A stretch of 42,523 nucleotides of DNA from Clostridia bacterium (GCA_017620655.1 JAGAUT010000095.1:1-42523), one strand, 5' to 3'. Shown: positions 17,391-25,861, counted from the stretch's first letter. Notes: generated from the letters alone by a model not told the origin. Made by a program: numbers and translations.

Positions 17391-18067
17391 TTATTATCAC
17401 TCTCCGCGGTAGAATTATTATCTTTGTTATTTTTCTCCGCAAGCTGTTTTTCAAGAGCTTCAATACGCATATACATTTTGCAAAGCTCCTGAGATACAGG
17501 GTCGGGAATATGAATCTGGTCAAGGTCGTTTTTAGGTGCATCAGTCTTGGGCTTGCCTGTGTAAATCATTCTTGCAGGAACACCGACTGCCGTTGCACCC
17601 TCGGGTACTGCATCAAGCACAACCGCGCCCGCCGCAATCTTTGCGTTATCCCCTACCGTGAAGGGACCGAGCACCTTTGCACCAGAGCCTATCATTACGT
17701 TATTGCCAATTGTGGGATGACGTTTACCCGTATCTTTACCTGTACCGCCCAAGGTCACGCCCTGATAGATAGTACAGTTATCGCCGACAATTGCCGTTTC
17801 ACCGATGACAACCCCCATACCGTGGTCAATCATAAGACCTCTGCCTATGGTCGCACCGGGATGTATTTCAACGCCCGTGAAGAATCTTCCTGTCTGGGAA
17901 ACCCAGCGGGCAATGAACTTCATGTGATGTCTGTAAAAGAAATTTGCAACTCTGTAGTAAAGAACTGCATGAAAGCCTGAGTAAAGGAAGAACACCTCAA
18001 AACCGCTTCGTGCCGCAGGGTCTCGTTCCTTTATGGCTTTTATATCGTATCTGATGTTTTTGAACAC
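17387..18067 (-). CDS. cysE: Serine O-acetyltransferase
   Basis: First step of cysteine synthesis: acetyl-CoA plus serine to O-acetylserine. It is a left-handed beta-helix protein with hexapeptide repeats from about residue 65, including IDHGMGVVIGETAIVGDNC with the catalytic His and GGTGKDTGKRHPTIG. I prefer GTG 18067 because GAGGTGA lies five bases upstream, giving 226 residues; the GTG at 18076 would place the ribosome site inside the gene. The C-terminal tail (about 200 onward) is charged and coiled-coil-like. It is coupled to cysS by ATGA. Confidence 0.93.
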   Translation of the reverse strand: MFKNIRYDIKAIKERDPAARSGFEVFFLYSGFHAVLYYRVANFFYRHHMKFIARWVSQTGRFFTGVEIHPGATIGRGLMIDHGMGVVIGETAIVGDNCTIYQGVTLGGTGKDTGKRHPTIGNNVMIGSGAKVLGPFTVGDNAKIAAGAVVLDAVPEGATAVGVPARMIYTGKPKTDAPKNDLDQIHIPDPVSQELCKMYMRIEALEKQLAEKNNKDNNSTAESDNK

Positions 18068-18084
18068 CGACTTCACCTCATAAA

Positions 18085-18693
18085 TTACATGGTTATATAC
18101 TTACTGTATGCCTTAAGATACTGCATTCCCGAATAGATGGTAAAGAATACCATTACTGCCATACAGATGTATGTAAGGGGTGTATACTTTGCGAAAAATT
18201 CAATTCTTCCGAGAAGGAGCGGTTCAAGAATCACAAGTTCCATAAAGATACACTGGGAAAATGTCTTGATTTTACCCGGCATTGCCGCTGCAATTACTAC
18301 GTTATCAGAATTTACCGCAACAAGTCTGACACCCGATACTGCAAGCTCTCTGAAAACGGTTACTGCAATTGTAATAAGGAGCCAGAATCTGAGGTTATCA
18401 TAAACGTAAGCCGCCGCAATAAGTGCGCCGATTACCATGAACTTATCTGCAAGAGGGTCCATGAACTTGCCGAAGTTTGTGACAAGGTTATGCTTTCTCG
18501 CCATTTTACCGTCGATAAAGTCTGTTATTGCCGCACCGCCGAAAAGGAGTGCAGAAACGATATAGAGTATTACCCTTGCCGTATCGTTTGCAATAACTTT
18601 TGTTATCATAAGCGACACCATAAAAAGCGGTACCATTACTATTCGGATAATTGTGAGTTTATTGGGCGTATTCATATTTTTCCAAGCATTCAT
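18085..18693 (-). CDS. pgsA: CDP-diacylglycerol-glycerol-3-phosphate 3-phosphatidyltransferase
   Basis: Membrane enzyme of phosphatidylglycerol synthesis, 202 residues with about five membrane helices. The CDP-alcohol phosphatidyltransferase motif DGx2ARx8Gx3Dx3D is complete as DGKMARKHNLVTNFGKFMDPLAD near residues 64-86. TPNKLTIIRIVMVPLF is the usual PgsA opening. It lies between rimO (24 bases) and cysE. The rimO-pgsA order is widespread in Firmicutes. Confidence 0.93.
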   Translation of the reverse strand: MNAWKNMNTPNKLTIIRIVMVPLFMVSLMITKVIANDTARVILYIVSALLFGGAAITDFIDGKMARKHNLVTNFGKFMDPLADKFMVIGALIAAAYVYDNLRFWLLITIAVTVFRELAVSGVRLVAVNSDNVVIAAAMPGKIKTFSQCIFMELVILEPLLLGRIEFFAKYTPLTYICMAVMVFFTIYSGMQYLKAYSKYITM

Positions 18694-18717
18694 TTTATTT
18701 TACCGTCCTTTCGGAAA

Positions 18718-20070
18718 TTAAAGCACAACTTCACCGAGAAGGTCATAGTCAAGCACTTCATCTATCTTTACGTTTACAAATTCGCCGTCTTTGAGACGTC
18801 TCTGCTTTGACGAGAAGTAAACCTTGCCGTCGATATCAGGACAGTCATACACGCTTCTGCCAAAATATACACCTGATGCCTTATCGTAGCCTTCGCATAC
18901 AACCTCAAGTGTCTTTCCGACCATGGACTTATTGAAGTTTTCATGGATGGTATACTGGTTCTGCATGAGAGTATCATATCTTCTCTGCTTTGTTTTTTCA
19001 GAAACGATGCCTTCCTTTATCTTTGCCGCAGGTGTCCCCTCTTCACAGGAGAATGTGAAAACGCCAAGGCGTTCAAACTTCACTTCTTTAAGGAATTCCG
19101 CAAGCTCTGCAAATTCCTTGCTTCCTTCACCGGGAAATCCGACAATTACCGTTGAACGGATTGCAATTCCGGGAACCTTTGAACGCAAAAGGGCGATTCT
19201 TTCTCTGATAAGCTGACCGTTTCCGCGTCTGTTCATCATCTTTAGCACTTTATCATTAATATGCTGAATGGGAAGGTCGATATACTTTACAACCTTAGGC
19301 TGATTTGCAATTGTTTCAACAAGCTCGTCTGTGATTGCTTCGGGGTAGCAGTACAGAATTCTTATCCACTTGAGTTCCTCTATCTTACAAAGCTCATCAA
19401 GCAGTGTCGAAAGGCTTTCCTTGCCGTAAAGGTCAAGACCGTATCTTGTAGTATCCTGAGAAACAAGGATTATTTCCTTTGCACCGAGGGAAACCATCTC
19501 TTTTGCCTCTGCAACAATATCTTCAATTGTACGGCTTCTGTACTTACCGCGAAGATAAGGAATTATACAGTATGTACATCTGTTATCACCGCCCTCTGAT
19601 ATTTTAATATACACCGAATATTCGGGAGTTGTTACTACCCTGTCGCCGCCAAGAGGTGCGTTTTCGGGCAGAGTTACGCAGGAATACTTGGGTACATCCT
19701 TCTTACCGCCGTTTTTATATGCATACTCTACCGCTTCAGCGATTTTTTCAATATCGCCGACGCCCACGATTGCATCAACCTCGGGCATAAGCTCGAAGAT
19801 TTCTTCCTTATATCTTTGGGAAAGACATCCTGTAACAACTATGCCTTTCAGATGTCTGTTTTCACGAAGCCAATTTACGTCAAGGATAGTATCAATTGCT
19901 TCCTGCTTTGCACTTTCGATAAAGGCACAGGTATTGACAACCACAACGTCTGCGTGGATGTCCTCCTCAACGATTTCTATATCGTGCTTTAAAAGAGTTG
20001 AGAGCATCACCTCTGAGTCCATAAGGTTTTTGGGACAGCCGAGGGACACAAATGCACATTTAATACTCAT
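18718..20070 (-). CDS. rimO: Ribosomal protein S12 methylthiotransferase, radical-SAM Cys missing
   Basis: RimO adds a methylthio group to an Asp of ribosomal protein S12 with two [4Fe-4S] clusters. The 450-residue frame is intact. The MTTase domain has its three Cys (12, 48, 82); the radical SAM domain follows, then a C-terminal TRAM domain. The CX3CX2C motif reads SEGGDNRCTYCIIP: residue 161 is Gly (GGT, 19590-19588) where the family has Cys, while Cys 165 and 168 remain. One T-to-G change from TGT explains it. Without that ligand, SAM cluster chemistry should fail, so the protein is predicted inactive unless this is a sequence error. It is the first gene of the cluster and has a good promoter. 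Confidence 0.93.
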   Translation of the reverse strand: MSIKCAFVSLGCPKNLMDSEVMLSTLLKHDIEIVEEDIHADVVVVNTCAFIESAKQEAIDTILDVNWLRENRHLKGIVVTGCLSQRYKEEIFELMPEVDAIVGVGDIEKIAEAVEYAYKNGGKKDVPKYSCVTLPENAPLGGDRVVTTPEYSVYIKISEGGDNRCTYCIIPYLRGKYRSRTIEDIVAEAKEMVSLGAKEIILVSQDTTRYGLDLYGKESLSTLLDELCKIEELKWIRILYCYPEAITDELVETIANQPKVVKYIDLPIQHINDKVLKMMNRRGNGQLIRERIALLRSKVPGIAIRSTVIVGFPGEGSKEFAELAEFLKEVKFERLGVFTFSCEEGTPAAKIKEGIVSEKTKQRRYDTLMQNQYTIHENFNKSMVGKTLEVVCEGYDKASGVYFGRSVYDCPDIDGKVYFSSKQRRLKDGEFVNVKIDEVLDYDLLGEVVL

Positions 20071-20132
20071 TTCTTCTCACTTTCACATTTCAGGGATTAC
20101 ATATTTTTCCCTTTTACAAAGGTTTTCATAAT

Positions 20133-20161
20133 ATAATACCACATTTTAATATCAATTTCAA
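20133..20161 (-). promoter_or_regulatory. Promoter of the rimO cluster
   Basis: TTGAAA (20161-20156) and TATTAT (20138-20133) on the minus strand with a 17-base spacer. The rimO ATG follows about 60 bases downstream with a GTGAGAAGAA ribosome site. Confidence 0.75.
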
Positions 20162-20263
20162 GTATTAAATCAACATAAATTATCATTTTTACAGTAACTT
20201 TTTGTATCAAAGTCGGTATATACCTTTCGGAAAACCCAAAACAAGAAAAGAAAGGTATCTGAC

Positions 20264-20836
20264 ATGAAGCTTTTAAACAGAGACTCTTCAAAAGAAAACA
20301 GAGCAACAAAAAGCGTATACATACTGTTGACACGTTTTGGCGACAACACATCAAAGTTTATAAGTCTTGTAACCCGCTGTTACTACACCCATGCATCCAT
20401 CGGTCTTGAAGAAGACATGAGCAGATTCTACAGCTTTGTGTACAAAGGCTTTATTGTTGAAGAAATCCCCCGTTACTTAAAGCCGGAAAAGCCCCCCATG
20501 CCCTGCGAACTTTACAAAATTGACGTTTGCGAAAAGGTATACAAACGAATTAAAAAAATGCTCCATTCATTTGAAGAGGCAAAAAAGAAATTCAGATACA
20601 CACGTCTCGGCGTTGCTTCCTGTATTTTCGGAATTCCTTACAAGGAGCATTTATCTTACTTCTGCTCACATTTCGTAGCAGACGTTTTAAAGAAATCCGG
20701 TGCAGCAGGCATAAAGAAAAAAAGTTGTCTGTATCTTCCGAAGGACTTAAGAAAGCTAGACAAATTGAAGCTTACCTTCAGGGGAAATCTTCTCACCTTC
20801 GCAAGACATTTCGGCATCATCCCTGCTTACGCATAA
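20264..20836 (+). CDS. Permuted NlpC/P60 (YiiX-like) protein
   Basis: 190-residue predicted cysteine hydrolase. YTHASIGLEED near residue 43 supplies a conserved His, and YFCSHFVADVLKKSG near 133 supplies a Cys followed by the typical FVADVL helix. This His-before-Cys order is that of permuted papain-like NlpC/P60 proteins. No signal peptide is seen, so it may act inside the cell or be exported otherwise. The substrate (peptidoglycan, lipid or other amide) is unknown. ATG 20264 has GAAAGG upstream. A strong terminator follows, so it is a single-gene unit. Confidence 0.6.
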   Translation: MKLLNRDSSKENRATKSVYILLTRFGDNTSKFISLVTRCYYTHASIGLEEDMSRFYSFVYKGFIVEEIPRYLKPEKPPMPCELYKIDVCEKVYKRIKKMLHSFEEAKKKFRYTRLGVASCIFGIPYKEHLSYFCSHFVADVLKKSGAAGIKKKSCLYLPKDLRKLDKLKLTFRGNLLTFARHFGIIPAYA

Positions 20837-20847
20837 TCTATAACACC

Positions 20848-20875
20848 AAAAGACACCTTTTCAGGTGTCTTTTTT
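20848..20875 (+). terminator. Terminator after the NlpC/P60-like gene
   Basis: AAAAGACACC (20848-20857) pairs with GGTGTCTTTT (20864-20873) across a TTTTCA loop, with T6 at the end. Confidence 0.9.
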
Positions 20876-20924
20876 CAATATTTTTTCCCAGTTGTAAAAA
20901 TTGTTGAATGTTTTAAAATTATCC

Positions 20925-20953
20925 TTGAAATAACAGCTTTAGTATGATATAAT
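20925..20953 (+). promoter_or_regulatory. Promoter of the envelope block
   Basis: TTGAAA (20925-20930), a 17-base spacer and a perfect TATAAT (20948-20953). The start point would be near 20960, so translation must begin at ATG 20989 and not at the ATG at 20959. Confidence 0.85.
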
Positions 20954-20988
20954 GCATTATGTATACAGAAATTAAAGGATGTGTCAAA

Positions 20989-21507
20989 ATGAACAAAAGG
21001 AAACTGACAGTTATTTTCAGTATCATTGTCGGGGTGCTTCTTGCTGTTTTTGCAGTATTCACGGCATCGGCTTATACCGACAGCGACCCGCTGATTACTC
21101 TCAGCTATCTTCAGGAAATTTTTGCCCCCTCCCTTAAACAGGAAATTCTCGCAGAAGCCGTGACGGTTCCGGCAGGTTCTGATGTTACACAGGCACCTTC
21201 GAGCGTTGACGAGGCTGTACCGCAGGGTGCGAACAGCTACACACTTCTGGAACTCAGTCTCGGACAGACAGTTATGGCAGATTCCATCTGCGAATTCATT
21301 GTCCGTCCAGGAAGCAGAGTTGCCGTTATTTCCCCATTCCCTTCTCAGGGTGTTGCGGACATCACAAACGGCATAGAGGTTCTCGGCGGCGAGAATGTCT
21401 CTATAAACGCCTACTGCCTTATCCCGAGAGGTGCTGACGGCAGAGGTCTTACGGTACTCAGCGAAAAAGCATATATTATGATTCGAGGTGACTATACAAT
21501 TGGCTAA
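20989..21507 (+). CDS. Small secreted or anchored protein, unknown
   Basis: 172 residues from ATG 20989, preceded by AAAGGATG. Residues 1-30 form a signal peptide or anchor (KRK, a hydrophobic stretch, then ASA). A linker follows to about 80. The C-terminal domain has a repeated strand pattern: YTLLELSLGQTVMADSICEFIVRPGS, then VAVISPFPSQGVADITNG and INAYCLIPRGADGRGLTV. I do not recognise a named family, though similar clostridial hypothetical proteins probably exist. Its stop overlaps the start of a 39-residue membrane peptide, and both precede a SpoIID-type gene. An extracytoplasmic role is inferred. Confidence 0.75.
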   Translation: MNKRKLTVIFSIIVGVLLAVFAVFTASAYTDSDPLITLSYLQEIFAPSLKQEILAEAVTVPAGSDVTQAPSSVDEAVPQGANSYTLLELSLGQTVMADSICEFIVRPGSRVAVISPFPSQGVADITNGIEVLGGENVSINAYCLIPRGADGRGLTVLSEKAYIMIRGDYTIG

Positions 21508-21619
21508 CAAAATGAAGAAAAGCGAAATCAAAAAGAACGCTGTAAGAATCATGGCTATTATCCTTGCGGCTCTTTTCGTAATAACAGGTCTTGCAGTGGC
21601 ATTCCCCATTTTCATGTAA
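21500..21619 (+). CDS. 39-residue single-pass membrane peptide
   Basis: A short frame opens at TTG 21500 and ends with TAA at 21617-21619. The product has a basic N-terminus (about six Lys within the first 15 residues) and then one hydrophobic helix of about 23 residues ending in PIFM. A GAGGTGA ribosome site inside the upstream gene lies eight to nine bases before the TTG; ATG 21512 (35 residues) is an alternative with poor spacing. It overlaps the upstream secreted protein gene by eight bases. The shape is like DUF4044-type small proteins, but that is a guess. Confidence 0.7.
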   Translation: MANKMKKSEIKKNAVRIMAIILAALFVITGLAVAFPIFM

Positions 21620-21639
21620 GGCATAATTTCAGAAAAAAG

Positions 21640-21682
21640 GTGCATGGTCTTACTTTCACAAAAGATTATGCACTATTATTTT
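21640..21682 (+). terminator. Terminator or attenuator before the SpoIID gene
   Basis: A 12-bp stem (21640-21651 with 21662-21673, including two G-U pairs) is followed by a T-rich tract and, immediately, by the ribosome site of the next gene. It could end the two-gene unit or regulate readthrough into spoIID. Confidence 0.55.
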
Positions 21683-21692
21683 AGGTGATGAA

Positions 21693-23045
21693 ATGAAATT
21701 AAAAAGCATACTTATGATTTTTTCCGTTTGTCTGCTTCTTTCACTTTCCTCATTTGCCGATGAAAGCCCCACAATCAAGGTCGGTCTCAACTACGGAGAC
21801 TCAGCCATTGACGGCGAGGTTACTCTTTCTTTCGAAAACGGGTTTCAGGCAGGACTTGTTGCCGACGACGGTACATTCATGCCGATGGGATTTTTTGAAA
21901 CTACCGGTGCTGTTGTAAAGGCAAGTTCGGACACAATCATGGTCTATGAAGGCTCGGAGCTTCTTTATGAGGGGTACGGCGGAATGTCTGTCGGCATATG
22001 TCCACTTGCAAGTGAGCTTGACGGAGAGGACCACATTCCCTTTACAAAAATCGGAAGCATCAAATACCCTGAGGTTCTTCAGTTTTCGGCAAACAGCGGT
22101 AAAATCACAATTATCAACATTATAGATGCAGAGCTTTATTTCAAAGGCGTTCTGCCAAGCGAGGTATACCCTTCATGGCACGAAGAAGCACTTAAGGCTG
22201 CTGCAATTGCCACAAGAACATACACATACCAAAGCAGAAAAGGAAAGCATTCAAAGCTAGGCTTTGATTTGTGCGACACCACCTGCTGTCAGGTATACAG
22301 CGGTATTACAAAGTGTCAGCCCAGCACCAACAAGGCTGTCGAGGATACAAGAAATCTTGTTCTTACCTACAACGGCTCTCTTATAACGGCTGTTTATCAT
22401 GCCATAAGCGGAGGCATTACAGAAAGTGCAGCAGGTGCGTGGGGCGGCAATCCCGAAAGTTATCCCTATCTCACCGTAACCGAAACCCCCTTTGAAAGCT
22501 ACGGTGAAATTGCACGAGGACATTGGACAAAGGTACTTCACGACGAGGATTTCGATTCACTTATTGCATCATCCTCACACAGCGGAAAAATATCCGCTCC
22601 AATTACAGACATATATGTCAGCGATTCGACTCCAGGTTATCTCAACAACATGACTATAACTGACAGTGCAGGAAGAAGCATCTTACTCAGAACATCGAGC
22701 AACGTGCGTTCATTTTTCTCTACCCTCAGTGCTAATTTTACAATCGGGAAAGTTTACACAGCTGAGGCTTATGCTTCTGATTCCGCGAAGGTTATAACAG
22801 CCGGCGGAGTTACTGATTTCACTGCAGGTAACTATGCCGCAATTCTTTCGGCACAGGGAAAAGAAACGGTTGGCGGCATCAAGCGAGGTTATTTCCTTGA
22901 CGGCAAAGGACACGGCCACGGTGTCGGTCTCAGTCAGTACGGAGCACAGTATGCAGCAAAGGCCGGATACACTTATCCCGAAATTCTGGCAATCTACTTC
23001 CCCGGCACGGTCATTGAAGATTACACATTGATGACAAACAACTAA
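21693..23045 (+). CDS. SpoIID/LytB-domain protein
   Basis: 450-residue exported protein. Residues 1-22 are a signal peptide. The SpoIID core (about 140-440) shows VLPSEVYPSWHEEALKAAAIATRTYT, where the conserved Glu of the SEV motif is the proposed catalytic residue of SpoIID lytic transglycosylases. It continues with AVYHAISGGITESAAGAWGGNPESYPYL and the C-terminal GHGHGVGLSQYGAQYAAKAGYTYPEILAIYFPG. Such enzymes cleave peptidoglycan lacking stem peptides, in sporulation or other wall remodelling. GGTGATG precedes ATG 21693. No spore operon is nearby, so a sporulation role is uncertain. DUF1835-like gene 18 bases downstream. Confidence 0.92.
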   Translation: MKLKSILMIFSVCLLLSLSSFADESPTIKVGLNYGDSAIDGEVTLSFENGFQAGLVADDGTFMPMGFFETTGAVVKASSDTIMVYEGSELLYEGYGGMSVGICPLASELDGEDHIPFTKIGSIKYPEVLQFSANSGKITIINIIDAELYFKGVLPSEVYPSWHEEALKAAAIATRTYTYQSRKGKHSKLGFDLCDTTCCQVYSGITKCQPSTNKAVEDTRNLVLTYNGSLITAVYHAISGGITESAAGAWGGNPESYPYLTVTETPFESYGEIARGHWTKVLHDEDFDSLIASSSHSGKISAPITDIYVSDSTPGYLNNMTITDSAGRSILLRTSSNVRSFFSTLSANFTIGKVYTAEAYASDSAKVITAGGVTDFTAGNYAAILSAQGKETVGGIKRGYFLDGKGHGHGVGLSQYGAQYAAKAGYTYPEILAIYFPGTVIEDYTLMTNN

Positions 23046-23063
23046 AACAAAAAGGAATTATTT

Positions 23064-23723
23064 ATGAGAATTAACATTGTTTCAGGCGACGCCATGGCTG
23101 AATACGGCGAACAGCTTGGTTTCAAAAACTACACTATTTTTGCAGAATCAATGATTGACGGAGTTATAAAGGACACCGTCCCATTCAGCCAAAGCTTTAT
23201 AAGCGAGAGAGCAAAGGTACACGGAATACATCCCGACAAGTACAGAAAAAAGTGTGCACAGTCCCTTTTAAAGATGCGTGCGGGAGACGAGGTGCATGTA
23301 TACTTCGGCGAAGACCTTTTCTGTCAGCTCAATCTTATCACTCTTCTTGCTTTTCTCGAAAAACAAGGCATTGACAAGGTGACATATCACGTTGTCTTTG
23401 AGGATGAAATGAAGGAAACTGCATTGATTGAAAATGTCGAGACAGCAGGCTTCTCGGAAATCTACAAGGCGGTACTTATAAACCATGAATCGGCATCCGT
23501 TCCCCTTGAGATTATGGAAAAAGGCATTATGCTTTATCAGGATTATCTCGACGAAGGCGGAAAGCTTGCTTCGTTTATCCGTTCAAATGAGACAGACTCT
23601 GTTCTTCAGCTTACTGTCAAAATTATTAAGCAGCTTCCCGAATACGGTCTCGGTACTGAGCAGTGTGCTTATGTTATAAACAAGTACAGGCCAGAAAGAA
23701 AGATGCCTGAGGAAAAGAAATAA
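23064..23723 (+). CDS. DUF1835-like protein
   Basis: 219 residues, no signal peptide. The opening INIVSGDAMAEYGEQLG and the segments VHVYFGEDLFCQLNLITLLAFLE and YHVVFEDE fit DUF1835-type proteins, which have a Rossmann-like half and a helical C-terminal part. The biochemical function is not known. It follows spoIID by 18 bases with AAAGGAATT as ribosome site and is closed by a terminator. The tail is lysine-rich. Confidence 0.6.
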   Translation: MRINIVSGDAMAEYGEQLGFKNYTIFAESMIDGVIKDTVPFSQSFISERAKVHGIHPDKYRKKCAQSLLKMRAGDEVHVYFGEDLFCQLNLITLLAFLEKQGIDKVTYHVVFEDEMKETALIENVETAGFSEIYKAVLINHESASVPLEIMEKGIMLYQDYLDEGGKLASFIRSNETDSVLQLTVKIIKQLPEYGLGTEQCAYVINKYRPERKMPEEKK

Positions 23724-23727
23724 ACAA

Positions 23728-23770
23728 AAACGCCCCTGTGTAATGATGATTTACACAGGGGTTATATTTT
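23728..23770 (+). terminator. Terminator of the envelope block
   Basis: An 11-bp stem (23733-23743 with 23751-23761) with a seven-base loop is followed by TTATATTTT, right after the DUF1835-like stop. Confidence 0.85.
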
Positions 23771-23777
23771 GATGTTA

Positions 23778-23991
23778 AAATCCCGACCGCCGTTGTTTGG
23801 TGGTCGGGATTGGTTTGTTATGCGACTACGGAGGTTTGTTTTAAATAAACATACCCCGTGAGTTTGCCGTCGGGCTGCCCCGACAAATCCCGACCGCCGT
23901 TGTTTGGTGGTCGGGATTGGTTTGTTATGCGACTACGAGGGTTTGTTTTAAAATAAACATACCCCGTGAGTTGTCAGCGGCGACTCGCCGC
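23778..23991. repeat. Tandem duplicated three-hairpin repeat after rny
   Basis: Two copies of an 87-88-base unit (23778-23864 and 23885-23972) lie 107 bases apart and differ by about three positions. Each has a TCCCGACC/GGTCGGGA stem and a GGTTTGTTT/AAACATACC stem (one mismatch), joined by GTTATGCGACTAC. A GC-rich hairpin follows each copy but differs in sequence: GTCGGG/CCCGAC after copy 1 and GCGGCGA/TCGCCGC after copy 2, the latter abutting the rny TAG stop. No coding potential is seen. Confidence 0.85.
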
Positions 23992-25533
23992 CTATTTTGC
24001 ATAGTCTACCTTGCGGTTTTCTCTTATAAGCATTACCTTAATCTGTCCGGGATATTCGAGCTCGTTTTCAATCTTCTTTGCAATATCGCGTGCAAGAAGT
24101 GTCATTTCGTCATCCTTAACAGCGTCGGGCTTAACCATTACGCGGATTTCTCTACCTGCCTGAATTGCAAAGGTCTTTTCAACGCCCTCAAAGTTATTTG
24201 CGATTTCTTCAAGCTTCTGAAGACGCTTAATATAGTTTTCAAGATTTTCACGTCTTGCACCGGGACGAGCTGCAGATACAGCATCGGCTGCCTGAACGAG
24301 CATTGCGATGATTGTATTTGCTTCAACATCACCGTGGTGAGCTTCGATTGCGTGAATAATTTCCTTATTTTCGTGGTACTTCTTGGCAAGGTCAACACCA
24401 ATCTGGATATGGGAGCCTTCCACGTCGTGGTCAACTGCCTTACCGATATCGTGAAGAAGACCTGCACGCTTTGCCGTCATAACGTCAACGCCAAGCTCGC
24501 CTGCCATCATACCTGCGATATGGGAAACCTCAATAGAGTGAATAAGTACGTTCTGACCATAGCTTGTACGGTATCTGAGTCTGCCGAGAATCTTGATAAG
24601 CTCGGGATTCAAACCGTGTACACCTGTTTCAAAGGTAGCCTGTTCACCCGACTGCTTGATAAGAACATCAATTTCTTTTCTGCTCTTTTCAACCATTTCT
24701 TCGATTCTTGCAGGATGAATACGTCCGTCGGAAATAAGCTTTTCAAGGGACATTCTTGCAACTTCTCGTCTTACGGGGTCAAAGCTTGAAACTGTAATTG
24801 CTTCGGGTGTATCGTCGATAATGAGGTCAACACCTGTGAGTGTTTCGATAGTTCTGATATTTCTACCCTCTCTACCGATAATTCTACCCTTCATTTCATC
24901 GTTGGGAAGAGCTACGGCGGATACGGTAGCTTCGCTTACATAGTCGGAAGCACATCTCTGAATCGCAAGGGAGATAATATTTCTCGCCTTGTTGTCAGCC
25001 TCTTCCTTACATTCAGCTTCGATTTCGGCAATCTTCATAGCTACTTCATGTCTTACTTCTGACTCAATCTTGGACAGCAAATATTCCTTTGCCTGTTCGG
25101 ATGTAAAGCCTGAAATCTGTTCCAGCTTCTTGATTTCCTGATCGATGATGTCAGTAAGCTCTGCTTCTCTCTTTTCAAGGTTCTTGTTCTTCTCGATTAA
25201 AGCTTCTTCCTTCTTTTCGTAGGACTCAATCTTCTTGTCGAGAGATTCTTCCTTCTGCTGTGCGTGTTTTTCAAGTCTCGCAACTTCATTTCTGCGTTCC
25301 TTGAGTTCTGCTTCAATTTCGTTTTTGTTCTTGAGAATTTCTTCCTTGGCTTCGATTAAAGCCTCTTTCTTTTTGGTTTCTGCAGTCTTCTTTGCATCTT
25401 CAACTATTCTCTTAGCTTCCTTCTCGGCAGAACCGATTTTACCTTCAGCAACAGCCTTTCTGACAAGGACACCTATAAGAACACCTACAACAAGACCTGC
25501 AACCACACCAATTACTATTGATATAGGATCCAA
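23992..25533 (-). CDS. rny: Ribonuclease Y
   Basis: Membrane-anchored endoribonuclease that starts mRNA decay in Firmicutes, 513 residues. The order is an N-terminal membrane helix (about 2-25), a long charged coiled coil (about 30-190), a KH domain with [15 protein letters not shown] (about 210), and an HD domain with [32 protein letters not shown] and AIEAHHGD. The start is TTG 25533 with AAGGAGGTG ten bases upstream; an upstream ATG at 25566 would put that site inside the gene. The stop is TAG. Its leader contains an 18-bp palindrome. The symY-like essential residues are intact. Confidence 0.95.
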   Translation of the reverse strand: MDPISIVIGVVAGLVVGVLIGVLVRKAVAEGKIGSAEKEAKRIVEDAKKTAETKKKEALIEAKEEILKNKNEIEAELKERRNEVARLEKHAQQKEESLDKKIESYEKKEEALIEKNKNLEKREAELTDIIDQEIKKLEQISGFTSEQAKEYLLSKIESEVRHEVAMKIAEIEAECKEEADNKARNIISLAIQRCASDYVSEATVSAVALPNDEMKGRIIGREGRNIRTIETLTGVDLIIDDTPEAITVSSFDPVRREVARMSLEKLISDGRIHPARIEEMVEKSRKEIDVLIKQSGEQATFETGVHGLNPELIKILGRLRYRTSYGQNVLIHSIEVSHIAGMMAGELGVDVMTAKRAGLLHDIGKAVDHDVEGSHIQIGVDLAKKYHENKEIIHAIEAHHGDVEANTIIAMLVQAADAVSAARPGARRENLENYIKRLQKLEEIANNFEGVEKTFAIQAGREIRVMVKPDAVKDDEMTLLARDIAKKIENELEYPGQIKVMLIRENRKVDYAK

Positions 25534-25603
25534 AATAAAAGCACCTCCTTCGTTAAAATTCAACAAAACAGGTGCAATACAATATTAAAACATATAAATC
25601 CGT

Positions 25604-25621
25604 CCATAGCTATAGCTATGG
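25604..25621. promoter_or_regulatory. Perfect 18-bp palindrome in the rny leader
   Basis: CCATAGCTATAGCTATGG is its own reverse complement. It begins about six bases after the predicted rny start point, so it is either an operator overlapping the initially transcribed region or a hairpin at the very 5' end of the rny mRNA. Confidence 0.7.
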
Positions 25622-25633
25622 CTTTGGTATTAA

Positions 25634-25662
25634 ATTATACAAAAACCGGAGTAAATCCGCAA
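25634..25662 (-). promoter_or_regulatory. Promoter of rny
   Basis: TATAAT (25639-25634) with a weaker -35, TTGCGG (25662-25657), 17 bases upstream. The start point would be near 25627, leaving a leader of about 95 bases. Confidence 0.6.
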
Positions 25663-25821
25663 AAATTTATTTAAGCCATATCGGCGGCTGATGTATATAA
25701 ATGAAATATATGTCAATATCGTAAAGCACACAAAAAACATTAAACTGTTATCTTGTATCCCTACAATGAAGATATTATACAATAAATTTGACAAATTGTC
25801 AATACAATTTTGCTTTTTTTG

Positions 25822-25861
25822 CACAAAAAACAGGCATGATTACCAACAATCAAGCCTGTTT
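25822..25861 (-). terminator. Terminator of the 3D-domain gene
   Basis: Minus strand: AAACAGGC (25861 leftward) pairs with GCCTGTTT and an inner GATT pairs with AATC, followed by T6, just after the stop at 25867. Confidence 0.75.

Noticed and set aside
20215..20224. GGTATATACC palindrome before the NlpC/P60-like gene as an operator
   Set aside because: Ten bases is short and AT-rich; no promoter with good spacing could be placed around it.
23778..23972. Tandem repeat read as a small CRISPR array
   Set aside because: Only two units, 87-88 bases long with internal hairpins and no Cas genes.
23917..24789. 290-codon plus-strand frame opposite rny
   Set aside because: Antisense shadow of RNase Y codons, starts inside the repeat, no ribosome site or homology.
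25630..25824. 64-codon minus-strand frame between rny and the 3D gene
   Set aside because: Overlaps the rny promoter, AT-rich, no ribosome site.
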